A DNA stretch of 64,000 nucleotides from Dactylonectria macrodidyma (taxonomy: Eukaryota > Ascomycota > Sordariomycetes > Hypocreales > Nectriaceae). Both the position numbers and the translations under genes were made by a program. Location: the NCBI GenBank assembly GCA_020744425.1, contig JAGMUV010000028.1:558001-622000 (forward strand), read 5' to 3'. The notes beneath the pieces were generated by a model. That model was not told the DNA's origin, made no database searches, and saw only the letters and a program-made list of their open reading frames with translations. This document shows positions 43,733 through 53,767 of this stretch, piece after piece (the stretch's first letter is position 1; every line of letters starts with the position of its first letter).

Positions 43733-44569
43733 ATGGCTCAAGCCACTGAGGCAGACATCCTGGCCGCCCTTGGCAGGTACCGTGCATACATTGCCGAGGT
43801 CAACCACCGCGCCATGTCGACCATCCTTCCGACGGTTGAGACAGCCCGCATAGACAATCCCGGCCTTTTTGAGTCGCCCGAAGAGGAAGAGGAAGCACGC
43901 CTCGACTTTTTTGACCGTCTCATCGACCCACCATCTGATGTGCAGCCGCCCATTGAGCGTCCGTCCGACGTCCTTGTGCATTGGGACTCGGTTGTGTCGC
44001 AACTCTCCCTCGACGGCACCTCAGTGAATGCCGACCCAGAATGGCGGGCCACCATGCGCGACATGTATCGCTCAGCCATCCTCGACGGCCTCGGGCGCCT
44101 CGAGTGTCCCACTGGACAGTGGATGTTGCCTCTCGATTTCGAGATCCTGATGCGGCACGTCGACAGCCTCGAAGGGCATGGCTGGGCCAAGCTCCGGGAC
44201 GAAACGGAGCGCCTGATTTTCTGGGCAGGCTGGGGGGGACCAGGAAGCGGTTCAGAGACCCACGAATTGATTCAAAAGAGAGTCATGGCGGGGCAGACCA
44301 TCGTCGGTAAGACGCATGGATTCTATAATTACGATATAGCAGGGGGATGGCTCTCTGGCGAGGGACGCGAGTCTAGGGTCTATGTGGCCTACACCCGGCC
44401 GAAGGGGGACGAGAGCCAAGGTTGGTCTTGGCGGTATCTGGTTACGCTGGGTCAGTTTGGCAGCGAGTCCTTTGACGATATTATGGCTGTCCTGGATTGG
44501 TATAAGCACCACTCTGAGCTTGATGAGGTCGAGTTCGAGGTCACTGCAGAGGAGATTTTTGCACTTTGA
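43733..44569 (+). CDS. Hypothetical protein, 278 aa
   Basis: A single exon from ATG 43733 (CTATGGCTC). GC-rich coding sequence, mildly acidic, no signal peptide or membrane segment. Visible blocks: LFESPEEEEEARLDFFDRLI, DPEWRATMRDMYRSAILDGL, LIFWAGWGGPGSGS and SWRYLVTLGQFGSESFDDIM. The end (YLVTLGQFG...IMAVLDWYKHH) recalls small fungal proteins of unknown function. I do not recognise a domain. The intact frame and leader support a real gene. Confidence 0.65.
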   Translation: MAQATEADILAALGRYRAYIAEVNHRAMSTILPTVETARIDNPGLFESPEEEEEARLDFFDRLIDPPSDVQPPIERPSDVLVHWDSVVSQLSLDGTSVNADPEWRATMRDMYRSAILDGLGRLECPTGQWMLPLDFEILMRHVDSLEGHGWAKLRDETERLIFWAGWGGPGSGSETHELIQKRVMAGQTIVGKTHGFYNYDIAGGWLSGEGRESRVYVAYTRPKGDESQGWSWRYLVTLGQFGSESFDDIMAVLDWYKHHSELDEVEFEVTAEEIFAL

Positions 44570-44660
44570 TTTATAAGACGGTGGACGCGCTCCAACTGTG
44601 CTTTTTTTTACTTAGGGCTTTCCGACAGCAATTGCCATAACCCACATAGGGCAATTACTA

Positions 44661-45520
44661 ATGCAACTTCGGTTCCATATGGCTTCGTATAAGTCCCAAG
44701 GAAGTGAATCCCATCTTGATCGAGCGAATCTGCGGCATGATAAAGACTATTATCCCTCTCACACAGAAGCCGAAGAGATGGGCCTAGAAGGCAACCGGTC
44801 TGACGGCGAAGATCAATGCCCACGTAAGCGCCGCAAGGTCTTGAGGTCCTCCGGCGGTTCGCTGCGCAATACAGCAGCTAGTATTAAGCGCCCTCGTCAG
44901 GGAAGACCGTCTTTGAGATCGTGGGGGAAGAATACCCAAGTAAGCGGTATCCTCAGCCTAGCGTCATCCTAGGCGACGTCTAATGAGACTAAAGTCATAG
45001 CGGTTCTCACTAGCTTTGAGGAATGGCCGCTTAAGAATGCTTTGCTTAAGCGCATAACCAAGAATAGTAAAATAACTTTCTAGTTATAATTTAACTAGAC
45101 TCCTTATATAAAGCATAGGTGTACTAGTAGCACCGTTCGGAATCGAGTTAATTTACCCTTAACTCGGATGCAGAAAGGGGCTAAGCATGCTTTAGCTCTA
45201 AGAGCTAAATACAGCTCACAAGAAGATAATCTTCTCATCGAGTTAAAAGAGGGCAGGGAGATGCTAGCATGGCCCGAGATTTACTAGCGGTTCTATAAGG
45301 TCTATCTAGGGCGGTCTATTAAAAGTCTATAGGTGCATTACTCTATAAAACTCGGGGGTCGTAAGAGACTCTAGGACGTTATTGGCAGTGGATGTTAAGC
45401 TTACTCAGAGCTCATCTCAATTTGCATCTTCATTCCTTTTAACGGAGTAGGGCCTTTGTAAGCTAGAGGAACGGGTTTACGTAGATACTACTAGGACGGA
45501 GTGTGGGAGTCCTTCAGTAC
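44661..45520 (+). pseudogene. Myb/SANT-like gene relic with RIP-type stops
   Basis: Plus-strand frames give DYYPSHTEAEE and PRKRRKV, then FEEWPLKNALLKRITKNSK followed by F*L*FN*TP, then SSQEDNLLIELKEGREMLAW and GRSIKSL*VHYS. The latter looks like a Myb/SANT helix set (ELKE...W.EI...F.GRS..SLQVHYS). Most stops are TAG or TAA where Gln or Trp would fit, as C-to-T or G-to-A change would give. A related, GC-richer fragment is at 52609-52870, and an N-terminal relative is at 61480-61795. Confidence 0.5.
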
Positions 45521-45594
45521 GCTTTTATACTAAGTTAAGGAGGAAGAGAGCAGGAATGATTAAGCCAGTCTGCTAACCCTAGATAGTTAAGCTT

Positions 45595-45789
45595 TGTGAC
45601 GGGAGCGTCTGGAGTGCTGGACCCAGGGTGGGGTCGATATGTAACTAGGACGCACGGGGCAGGCCACAGGGACTATCAACGCGTCTACGCGTCCACGCGC
45701 CTGCCCGCTTTCTCTCTTTCCTCTTCATCGTAGTATTCTCGCAATACAGTGGCATTACCTCTTGAGTTGATCTCATCTGGCCCGTGACA
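45595..45789 (-). repeat. Solo LTR with AGCTT target duplication, copy 2
   Basis: Inverted copy of 918-1110, with ends TGTGACGGGAGC and GGCCCGTGACA. AGCTT flanks it on both sides (45590-45594 and 45790-45794), a 5-bp duplication as made by LTR retroelements. Confidence 0.85.
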
Positions 45790-45958
45790 AGCTTAGCTAT
45801 AACTATAATCTGCGACGTCTCTCCCTTGCGCTTCGAATGCCCCATAGTATCTGCCGAATGCCTAATATATCATTAGTCTAGCTCTTAATCTCCTTTCCCT
45901 AAAAGGTCATAAGCACATATACTAGCAGGGACCGAGAAGTGAATTTGATTATGAATTA

Positions 45959-46910
45959 ACGTACATGATAAGCTTGCGTGACAAACAAGCTTGCGTGATA
46001 AAAATGCTAACTTTTAAAATAAAAATCACAATAAAAACACAACAAACTATTTTATTAATTAAAATAAATCGCTATCCTCATCTCCAGAGGTCTTAATTAC
46101 AGCCTGACAGGTCCTTGCATTATGACCGGCCTTTCTAGCTAGCGAGGTGATATTGGCCCGCAACTACGATAAACGGCTGGATCGCCCAGCCTTCTGCATT
46201 AATTGCCTGAATGACCGTAACCCATTCCCGGTTTCTAGGCTGGACTGATTTCAGGTTTCTACGCCTATCTATACCTATAATGACCATTCTACTTACAATT
46301 ATGCCCATTATAAAGCCGGTCTTATCAAAGTTATAGATATTAGCTAGATCAACACTATATTTCGCAATTATATTCTCTACTAGCCTAAACCAGTTATAAA
46401 TAATAGTTAGATCTTTGTATTTAGCTCTTTGATAGTCATATTTATAACAAAAACGCGTCTTAAGCTCTTAGTGTCGCCTAACGAAGTTAGAAGCCCAGCG
46501 CTTGCTAACAGGTGATGCGTTGCGGTCGGCGAGCAGTCGGTTGGCCATTTCTTTAATACTACGCAGTCGCGGGGGGAATCCTTACGAATCCAGGTTGAGG
46601 ATGAATTGAATAATGATCTGCTCCTCTAGATCGGATAGCTTGCGCGATTTGGGGATCTAATCGCGTCTGGATTGAATCCCCTTCTGCCGGCGCTATAGCA
46701 TCATACGGCCAACTTTGTAGATCTCTGCAGCGCGTCGGAGCTTTAATTTCGGGTCATTTTGAAAGGCTTGAAGCGTAAGAAGGATTCTACTCTTAACATT
46801 AGGGTTAGACATATTTCGTGGTTAAGAATTAATTGATTAAATAGAGAAGATATAAGTGAAGGGATTTTTGTCACGCAAGCTTGTTTGTCACGCAAGCTTA
46901 TCATGTACGT
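45959..46910 (-). mobile_element. Internally deleted pogo element, relative of 31557-33416 (952 bp)
   Basis: Ends ACGTACATGATAAGCTTGCG in both directions, flanked by TA (45957-45958 and 46911-46912). The interior aligns with both ends of the 31557-33416 element. It jumps from the zinc-knuckle region (about 46130, equal to 31730) to the region equal to about 32645, so about 0.9 kb is missing. It cannot encode a transposase and is more AT-rich. Confidence 0.8.
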
Positions 46911-47302
46911 TACACTTGTGAATTACCCTATTGAGATTTTGTATTTAATTGAAGCGAGAACCAGACGGAGAGCTCGGGGTTATGTGGCGTCGAGTTCTAG
47001 TGTTGCTCCATGTCAATTGAGAAGAGTGTTTCCGCAGAAGACATCCTTCTTAATTTAGTGTGCATATTTTGACTTAACCCTGATTTTTGTTTGGGTCGTA
47101 GTCTATATGTCAGTGTCTAGCCGAACAACTTAGCAAGTCCTCTGCAGAATATGGATAGCGATGCTGCGTTTTAAATATCTGCTCCCCATGCTAGAGGAGA
47201 GAAGCCAGGATCTTTTATGCTATGCATCCATGTTCCCAAAATGTGCAACCAACATCCAGCATAAGTATATCACGTAATAAGTCCTGAGTTATTTACACTT
47301 TA
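46911..47302. other. Intergenic, no gene seen
   Basis: Upstream region of the F-box gene; nothing else visible. Confidence 0.4.
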
Positions 47303-49066
47303 ATGACCCCTGAATCTTTTCAAACCTGCATCCAACATCCTTCTCCCGTCATTTCTAAAACGTCACCGATTCCTTTCCCGATGGAAGCATCCGGCTCTAG
47401 CAAAACAGGGCCTGCCCCAATTACTCGTCTACCGCCAGAAACATTTGAAGAGATCTTGTGCCAGTTGCCAGACAGTGACATCAAGAGCCTGCGCGCAACA
47501 TGCGTCCATCTCCACCAACTCGTTCCACTCCGCCTCAGTCGCGTCTTCCTCTCGCCAAACCCCGTCAATGTCGACATCTTTAGGGCCGTTGCAGACCACG
47601 AGGTATTCAGGAAGAACATTGTCGAGATAGTCTACGATGATGCGCGCTTGCTGCCCGAGAGCAGTGGCTCCGGTGATGGCTCCGGTGATGGCTCCGACGA
47701 TGACTCGGACGATGATTCTGAAGAGGATTCCGATGACGACGCTCACCATGACGACGTGTCTGGAGTTCCAACTTGGTACCTGCGCCAGTACCGACAGAAC
47801 GCCGAGCGCATTGATAGATACGGCATCTATGATGTGAAGCGGCCGCACCATCTTGAAGTTGCAGAGCGGTACAAGGCGTGGCCCAGCCCAGCAGAGTCGT
47901 ACCAGTTGTACCAGAAGATGCTGCAAGGGCAGGACCAGGTCATCGCCGCCAACAGCGACGGAAAGGCACTTCGCTACGGGTTAAGCCGTTTTCCAAACCT
48001 GCAGAGAATCACCCTGACCCCAGCGGCCCATGGCTCCTTGGTTCGACCCTGGTACGAGACGCCCATGTTCCGCTCCCTGCCCCCGGGATTGATCTATCCC
48101 CTCCCTCGGGGGTGGCCGATGGCCGAGGAGGGCGAAAACTACCCATTTGCCAAGAGGTGGGATGGTGACGAGAAGATGAAGTGGCGCGGCTTTTGCCTCG
48201 TCACTTCTGTGGCTGCCCAGTACTATCGCGAGAACCCGACCCCGAGCATCTCTGAGTTCGTGATTGATACCAACAGGCTCCTTACTGGCATCAACTGTCG
48301 CGTCTTTGACGATGAAGAGAGCGCCGAGTACAAAGATCTTGTTAGAATCTTTAGTCGGCCTGGCTTCCGCCGCATCGACTTAGCGCTGCTCGTTGGCGGC
48401 CAAGATGAGCAAGGCTGGCACGCATTCCGTAATGGGAATCTCTTCCAGGCGCTGAGCAAAGCCCCGGACTTGCAAAGTGTGAAGCTTTCGACCAACGTCG
48501 CCGTCTTAGATAACCTAGACGACCCAATGGAAACGGATGGGGAGCATCACTGGATGCCGCTGCAGACGATTTTCCCCATCCAACTGTGGTCCAATCTTCG
48601 GCACTTCTGCCTCTCACGCTTCGTCGTGAAGCAGCACGACCTGATGGGGCTGCTGCATGCGCTGCCCTCGACGCTCGAGTCGGTCGAGCTCAGCTTTCTC
48701 GCCTTCGTTCCAGAGTGCGGTCACTACCAGGGCCTGCTGGAAGACATGCGAAGCAACCTTGGCTGGCGCGAGCGCCCAGCGGCAGAACGGCCGAGGATCA
48801 TCATTTATGGCGAAGAATACTCCCCATCTCAGGAGAGACCCATCAATGTCAGCCGCGAGGCCGAGGGCTTTGTGTACGGCGACGGCGAGAGTCCCTTCCC
48901 CAATGGAAGCACCTTTTTCTCCGACATAGGAATGAGCATAGACATTTTCGATCCCGAGTTCGAGCGGCCCAATGCCGGCCCTCTGACGCTGATGGAGTTG
49001 GGCATCGTGGAAATGACTGACTGGGTTAGACAGGGTGGATATATACCACCTTCTGCTGCGTCATAA
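47303..49066 (+). CDS. F-box protein
   Basis: 587 aa in one exon from ATG 47303; an in-frame ATG at 47381 (MEASGSSKTG) is an alternative start just before the domain. The F-box lies at about 40-82 (ITRLPPETFEEILCQLPDSD, RATCVHLHQLVPLRLSRVFL). It is followed by a Ser/Gly/Asp acidic tract (about 118-148) made of short GSGDGSGDGS and DDDSDDDSEED repeats. The C-terminal 350 residues have scattered Leu-rich strand patterns (LPSTLESVELSFLAF), as in fungal F-box proteins with degenerate leucine-rich repeats. It probably recruits substrates to an SCF ubiquitin ligase. No target is evident. Confidence 0.75.
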   Translation: MTPESFQTCIQHPSPVISKTSPIPFPMEASGSSKTGPAPITRLPPETFEEILCQLPDSDIKSLRATCVHLHQLVPLRLSRVFLSPNPVNVDIFRAVADHEVFRKNIVEIVYDDARLLPESSGSGDGSGDGSDDDSDDDSEEDSDDDAHHDDVSGVPTWYLRQYRQNAERIDRYGIYDVKRPHHLEVAERYKAWPSPAESYQLYQKMLQGQDQVIAANSDGKALRYGLSRFPNLQRITLTPAAHGSLVRPWYETPMFRSLPPGLIYPLPRGWPMAEEGENYPFAKRWDGDEKMKWRGFCLVTSVAAQYYRENPTPSISEFVIDTNRLLTGINCRVFDDEESAEYKDLVRIFSRPGFRRIDLALLVGGQDEQGWHAFRNGNLFQALSKAPDLQSVKLSTNVAVLDNLDDPMETDGEHHWMPLQTIFPIQLWSNLRHFCLSRFVVKQHDLMGLLHALPSTLESVELSFLAFVPECGHYQGLLEDMRSNLGWRERPAAERPRIIIYGEEYSPSQERPINVSREAEGFVYGDGESPFPNGSTFFSDIGMSIDIFDPEFERPNAGPLTLMELGIVEMTDWVRQGGYIPPSAAS

Positions 49067-49395
49067 AGCCACAGTGCACAAGAGAGGCACGATATTGTTA
49101 CGATTAGATACATCATTCCATTACATATAACCGAAAGAGATATTAATTGAAACACAAGCGATCCCTATTATTGCAAGATTCACGCCACCTGAAAGAGTTA
49201 CATTTTTACTAAGGCGTTTCCCTCCCAATGTATTTAGCGAACCTTGGACTAAATCTCTCTTTCAAAAAAAAAAGGCCCAGCTTGTGACTCCGAGTTCTCT
49301 TACATCAACAGCTTTAGCAATCGTTGTATTCTCTTAAATACCAATACAGACATACACATTGGCCTGGAGCCCTGCGCAATCGTCTCCAACGGCAG

Positions 49396-52157
49396 CAGGC
49401 TTTCTATCCATACTCGTATGGAATAAGTGATGGAGTATGGAATATTCCATACTCCATACTCCATATTCCATACGGGCCGTCCGTATTCCATACGTATGGA
49501 ATAAGGCCGGAAGAATATTAATCCTGCCGCAGCAAATTCAGGGGCTGTGTAATTAATTACCAGGCACTTTCATCGGGTTTCCGCTTCGACATCAGCAACG
49601 AAAAGGCGCGTCGTGATGCGATCGGCCCGGAAATGTTCCAACCGTCCTCCCTCGCTTCAAATCATTCCACTGACCGTGCGGGGTCGGCTTCGTCCACCAC
49701 TGGGCTTCGCTCATCTCCAAGTTCTGCTCCGCAAGATCCATCCGACAGCAGCGGCCGCAAGACTCGAAAACGCAAGTCAACTGCAAATACTTGGGCACAT
49801 GCCCGTGAGCCTCAGAACTCAGAGCCTGCGCGCTGCCCTCGGAAAAATGAGAAGATCTATTATTGTATGCATTGCAGAGATCCGACCTATTCCACTACTG
49901 TCTCAACCACGTTTCGCCGCCATTTGCTCAAAATCCACGGAATTGAGTTAGTTGCCCACGACCATCCGATCAAGAAACAACGCGACAACCTTATTCAGGA
50001 TGCTTTCGCCAAGGCTGGTGAGGCGAATACTACGAAGCAATTGGCGAGGCAAGAGGAAACTCTTAGAGCTGCAGTCAATCGGAAGGCCGCACTTGAGGCC
50101 CTGGTACAGCTCGTCACCGTCCGCAATCTCTCCTACAACTGCAGCTCTTGGCCAGAATTACACGCGCTTATTTGCGCGGTGAACTACACTGCAGAGGACC
50201 TAATTAGCCTCTCCCACGGCTCCATCCAAAAGCTTGTCTCCAATTCTTATTGTGTGCACAAGGATGTCCTGCGGAGAAAGCTGCAATCCTCGTCGTCGAA
50301 GCTCCATCTCTCTGTAGATGTTTGGTCGGCTCCGAATCACAAGGCCTTCCTTGGAATTTGCGTCAAATTTGTCGACACGGACGCTAAGGAGACACTGCAA
50401 GCGCTGCTTGCTCTATCAGAGCTACCCGGCCTCGATGGGCCGGGTAGCCATGGCGGAGCTGAGCAGTGGAAGCTTCTCCAGCATGTCCTCGAAGACTATA
50501 ACATCTGGAATAAGATCGGCTTCTATACCGGTGATAACCATGGTTCAAACGACAAGCTCTGCCGTTTGCTGGGCAAACATCTTCAGGGGAAAGGCATCAA
50601 CTGGGAGGCAAAGAAGCAGAGGATTCGATGCCATGGCCATGTCATCAACCTCGCTGTTCAAGCCTTCCTCTTCATGGACTCCAAAGAAGCCGCACGAGCA
50701 GCTCTGGAACAGATTGAGGGTGACGACGAAGTTGCGTTTGGCAGTGACTTTGCTGAACGGGTCAAGGCGCAAAAAGCGCTTGGTTGGCGTCGACTGGGGC
50801 CACTTGGCAAAGTCCACAATATCTCAGTGCACATGCGCGAGAATGATTATCGGTGGAATCTATTTAAGAAGCGCGCTGGAAGGTCGTTGGGCCTTGACAA
50901 CGATACGCGCTGGAACTCATGGTTCCTTCTTCTAGACGTTGTCCTTGATCTCCAGGAGCATGTGGAGTGGTATCAGAGAAAGTACTATGAGGACACGCAG
51001 GACGATTATCTCACCCCTAATGAGTGGCGAGTCCTACGGGAAACACGCGCTTTCCTTCAACCCTTCTGGAAGATTACTCAACTCACGGAGGGCCGCTATG
51101 CCACTCTGGACCGCACGCTCTTCACCATGGACGTTCTTCACAAGCATTACACACAAGCCTTCCAAAAGCAATCCGACAATCATCCCCTCCGAAGTTGCAT
51201 TGCAGCCTCATGGGCTATATTTGACAAGTATTACCAGCTTACAGATGAGAGCCCTGCCTATGGCGCAGCCATGATACTTCATCCGTCGCGGCGTATGGCC
51301 CATGTTAAGAAGAACTGGCCCAAATCGTGGCACAAACCAGTCCTTGATGGCGTGAAGAAGTATTGGGAGGATTACTACCAGGGGTTACCGATTACCACCA
51401 CAACGCCTGAGCTACGAGACAGCCTACAGCCACTCGACGAGTATGACCTGCTTGCTCGAGAGCTCGATGTCGTTAGCCCAGCGATGAGTGATCTCGACGA
51501 ATACAAGTCCTTCACCGCGGAAACTCCTGTCGCCATCGACTGTCCCCCGCTTGCTTGGTGGCTTAGAGAGGAGCAGCAACAACGATACCCCCGTCTATCC
51601 AAAATGGCCGTCGATATCCTCTCAATACCCGCTATGTCGGCCGAGCCAGAGCGCGTCTTTTCTGGCGCACGACGCACAATATCATGGGATCGATGTCGGC
51701 TGGGAAGTCGTACAATCGAGAGAGGAGAGTGCATGAAGAGCTGGATTAAGAGCGGCATCACCCAGGGAATTCCGGTCGACTTGGTCGAAGAGGGGGATAA
51801 CGAGGAAGAAGGTGGTAGTATGGAAAGGTGGCGGGGCTCAACACCTGATTCTTTTCAAGACTGAAAAGTAAAAATATTATTCCCGCTATTGTAGTCTGTT
51901 TCAGAGTGATCCCAAACCTTCGTCTATGCTGGTTCATACTTCAATGTCAGCGCTGTCTGCAGCCGACGGCAGGCAAATCACTGTACAATTACTGAATTGC
52001 AGAGCTCCCAAACCTGGTTCTTTACGATAGTGGTAGTGTGAGATGACGTCATTTTTTGTATTCCATACGTATGGAATAAGCTTCCATACGAGGCCCATTC
52101 CATATTCCATATTCCATACGGGTCTGTATGGAGTATGGAGTATGGATAGAAAGCCTG
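49396..52157 (+). mobile_element. Intact hAT transposon inserted in a LysM gene (2762 bp)
   Basis: Ends CAGGCTTTCTATCCATACTC, identical and inverted for 20 bp, flanked by an 8-bp duplication AACGGCAG (49388-49395 and 52158-52165), both marks of hAT elements. Subterminal regions are full of TCCATACGTATGGA and GGAGTATGGA palindromes (49400-49505 and 52062-52147). The transposase frame is complete, so the element may be active. Confidence 0.9.
49633..51864 (+). CDS. hAT-family transposase
   Basis: 743 aa without a break. The N-terminus has a Lys/Arg-rich stretch and a BED-type zinc finger (YYCMHCRDP, then TTFRRHLLKIHG, about 77-105). The RNase H core lies in the middle: LHLSVDVWSAPNHKAFLGIC (first Asp), FYTGDNHGSNDKL (second Asp) and RCHGHVINLAVQAFL. 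The C-terminal dimerisation block reads DILSIPAMSAEPERVFSGAR then RRTISWDRCRLG, the most conserved hAT signature. It sits inside perfect terminal repeats. Confidence 0.9.
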   Translation: MFQPSSLASNHSTDRAGSASSTTGLRSSPSSAPQDPSDSSGRKTRKRKSTANTWAHAREPQNSEPARCPRKNEKIYYCMHCRDPTYSTTVSTTFRRHLLKIHGIELVAHDHPIKKQRDNLIQDAFAKAGEANTTKQLARQEETLRAAVNRKAALEALVQLVTVRNLSYNCSSWPELHALICAVNYTAEDLISLSHGSIQKLVSNSYCVHKDVLRRKLQSSSSKLHLSVDVWSAPNHKAFLGICVKFVDTDAKETLQALLALSELPGLDGPGSHGGAEQWKLLQHVLEDYNIWNKIGFYTGDNHGSNDKLCRLLGKHLQGKGINWEAKKQRIRCHGHVINLAVQAFLFMDSKEAARAALEQIEGDDEVAFGSDFAERVKAQKALGWRRLGPLGKVHNISVHMRENDYRWNLFKKRAGRSLGLDNDTRWNSWFLLLDVVLDLQEHVEWYQRKYYEDTQDDYLTPNEWRVLRETRAFLQPFWKITQLTEGRYATLDRTLFTMDVLHKHYTQAFQKQSDNHPLRSCIAASWAIFDKYYQLTDESPAYGAAMILHPSRRMAHVKKNWPKSWHKPVLDGVKKYWEDYYQGLPITTTTPELRDSLQPLDEYDLLARELDVVSPAMSDLDEYKSFTAETPVAIDCPPLAWWLREEQQQRYPRLSKMAVDILSIPAMSAEPERVFSGARRTISWDRCRLGSRTIERGECMKSWIKSGITQGIPVDLVEEGDNEEEGGSMERWRGSTPDSFQD

Positions 52158-52608
52158 AACGGCAGGATTCCACTCGTAGAAATCAGACAGCTCGATGCCA
52201 TTAGCGTTAGCAATAGCCCAGCATCCATCGCCGCTTTGAACAAAGTAGAATTCCTTGCAGCCGCTCACCATGCCTTCTTGAACCGGTGTGGGCGTGGAAC
52301 CGCTGCTTCCCGTAGTGGTGCTGGCCGTTTTATCATCCGCAGTGGTGGTAGCACTCGTCGCGACTCCCACACAGACGTACACGTCGGCCTCAAGCCCGGC
52401 ACAATCAGTCTTGACGGCTGGATTCCAGCTGTAAAAGTCGGTCAACGCAATGCTGTGGTCATTGGCAATGGCCCAGCAACCGTCACCCGACTGGACAAGG
52501 TAGAAGTCATCGCAGTTAGAGACCATGCCCGACTGCACAGGGCTGGGCGTGACAACTCCCGTAGCTGTTGACTCGGAAGAGGCACTGCTGCTAGTGAGGG
52601 TAGGGAGA

Positions 52609-52870
52609 TACTTGCGTGGCCCGAGATTCACCAGCACTTCAGTAAGGTCTATCCAGGGCGGTCTATGAACACCCTACAGGTGCATTACTCTACGACGCTC
52701 AAGCGTCGTGAGAGATCATAGCACGCTGTGTGGTGGTGGTTGCTAAGTTTATCTAGACGCCTTCTGGCTTGGGGTCTTGATACATCATCTTGGTGGAGTT
52801 TAACGGGCTGAATGAGGAACGGGGTCAAGTACGGAGTTGTTTCTGGGAAAGCATGTCGGAGCCTTCAGGT
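52609..52870 (+). pseudogene. Myb/SANT-like gene fragment, less mutated copy
   Basis: AWPEIHQHFSKVYPGRSMNT then LQVHYSTTLKRRERS is read at 52612-52711, parallel to 45265-45370. Nucleotide similarity continues to about 52870 (TTTAACGGG..., CCTTCAGGTGCGCT). The fragment abuts the truncated LysM gene, so a rearrangement placed it there. Confidence 0.5.
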
Positions 52871-53290
52871 GCGCTGCTGCACTGCGTTAGTGGAGACGTC
52901 GCGGCTTCGGTCAGGCGCTTGGCTTGGATAGCCGGGTTTGACCTGGATGAATGAAGTGCCTTAATATGCCGTGTGTATCTATCTCCTCGCTCGTCGAATA
53001 CTTGATAGAGCAAGCCGAGGGTTCAACATGCATCTCAGCTCTTATTCTATTTCACGTCGCAATGGCCACATGCTCGCCAAGCATCCTAGGATCTACAGTA
53101 AAGGTGTCTGCAGTCATGGAGGCGCATTTGCTATCTCGAGCTAGCACACGAGGCTTATCTACCAGACGTCCCTCAGGTCTATTGCATATTCTATAGTAGA
53201 TCGCTCCCTCAATTAGCCAGAGTTACCGCCGAGGATGCTGTGTCCGGATGGTCTATATCAAAGGTGGTGGGCGGGGAGGCGGTTTATATG
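52871..53290. other. Intergenic, no gene seen
   Basis: Downstream of the NACHT gene. No clear feature. Confidence 0.4.
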
Positions 53291-53767
53291 CTATCCGAGC
53301 AGCCTCGCGACGTCCTTATGCCCCCTCGCGGCGGCCACGCGCAGCGGCGTCCGGCCATCGTTATCCTTGGCCTTCTTGTTGGCGCCCGCCTCGACGAGCC
53401 ACCGCACGACGTCCTTATTCCCCCTCGCGGCAACCACGCGCAGCGGCGTCCGGCCATCGTTATCCTTGGCCTCCTTGTTGGCGCCCGCCTCGACGAGCCA
53501 CCGCACGACGGCCTCGTGCCCGCACGCGGCGGCCCCGTGAAGCGGCGTCCAGCCATCGTTGTTCTTGGCCCTCTTGTTGGCGCCCGCCTCGACGACGAGC
53601 CACCGCACGACGGCCTCGTGCCCCCTCGCGGCGGCCCCGTGCAGCGGCGTCCAGCCATCGTTATCCTTGGCCTCCTTGTTGGCGCCCGCCTCGACGACGA
53701 GCCACCGCACGACGGCCCCGTGTCCGCACCCGGCGGCCACGTGCAGCGGCGTCTGCCCATAGTCATC
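53291..53767 (-). repeat. Near-identical ankyrin-repeat coding array (99-102 bp units)
   Basis: Five tandem units with strong DNA identity, two of 102 bp (extra Val codon, WLVVEAG) and two of 99 bp, plus a partial one. Such uniform repeats change copy number easily. Confidence 0.85.

Larger units (their letters stand above)
49334..52637 (-). pseudogene. Second LysM gene, split by the hAT transposon
   Basis: Minus strand 52607-52158 encodes a Ser/Thr linker, a LysM (NCDDFYLVQSGDGCWAIAND, FYSWNPAV, YVCVGV) and most of a second (GCKEFYFVQSGDGCWAIANA, FYEWNPAV). The second LysM is cut at CTGCCGTT by the hAT element. The missing end of that LysM (GDDCAGLQANVYVCIGI, then TAA at 49336-49334) is on the other side of the insertion at 49395-49334. 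The 5' end, with start codon and signal peptide, is also lost. Upstream sequence from about 52609 belongs to a Myb/SANT-like relic. Confidence 0.8.

Noticed and set aside
47429..47926. Minus-strand 165-codon frame in the F-box region
   Set aside because: Antisense shadow of the acidic repeat; no ATG context or motif.
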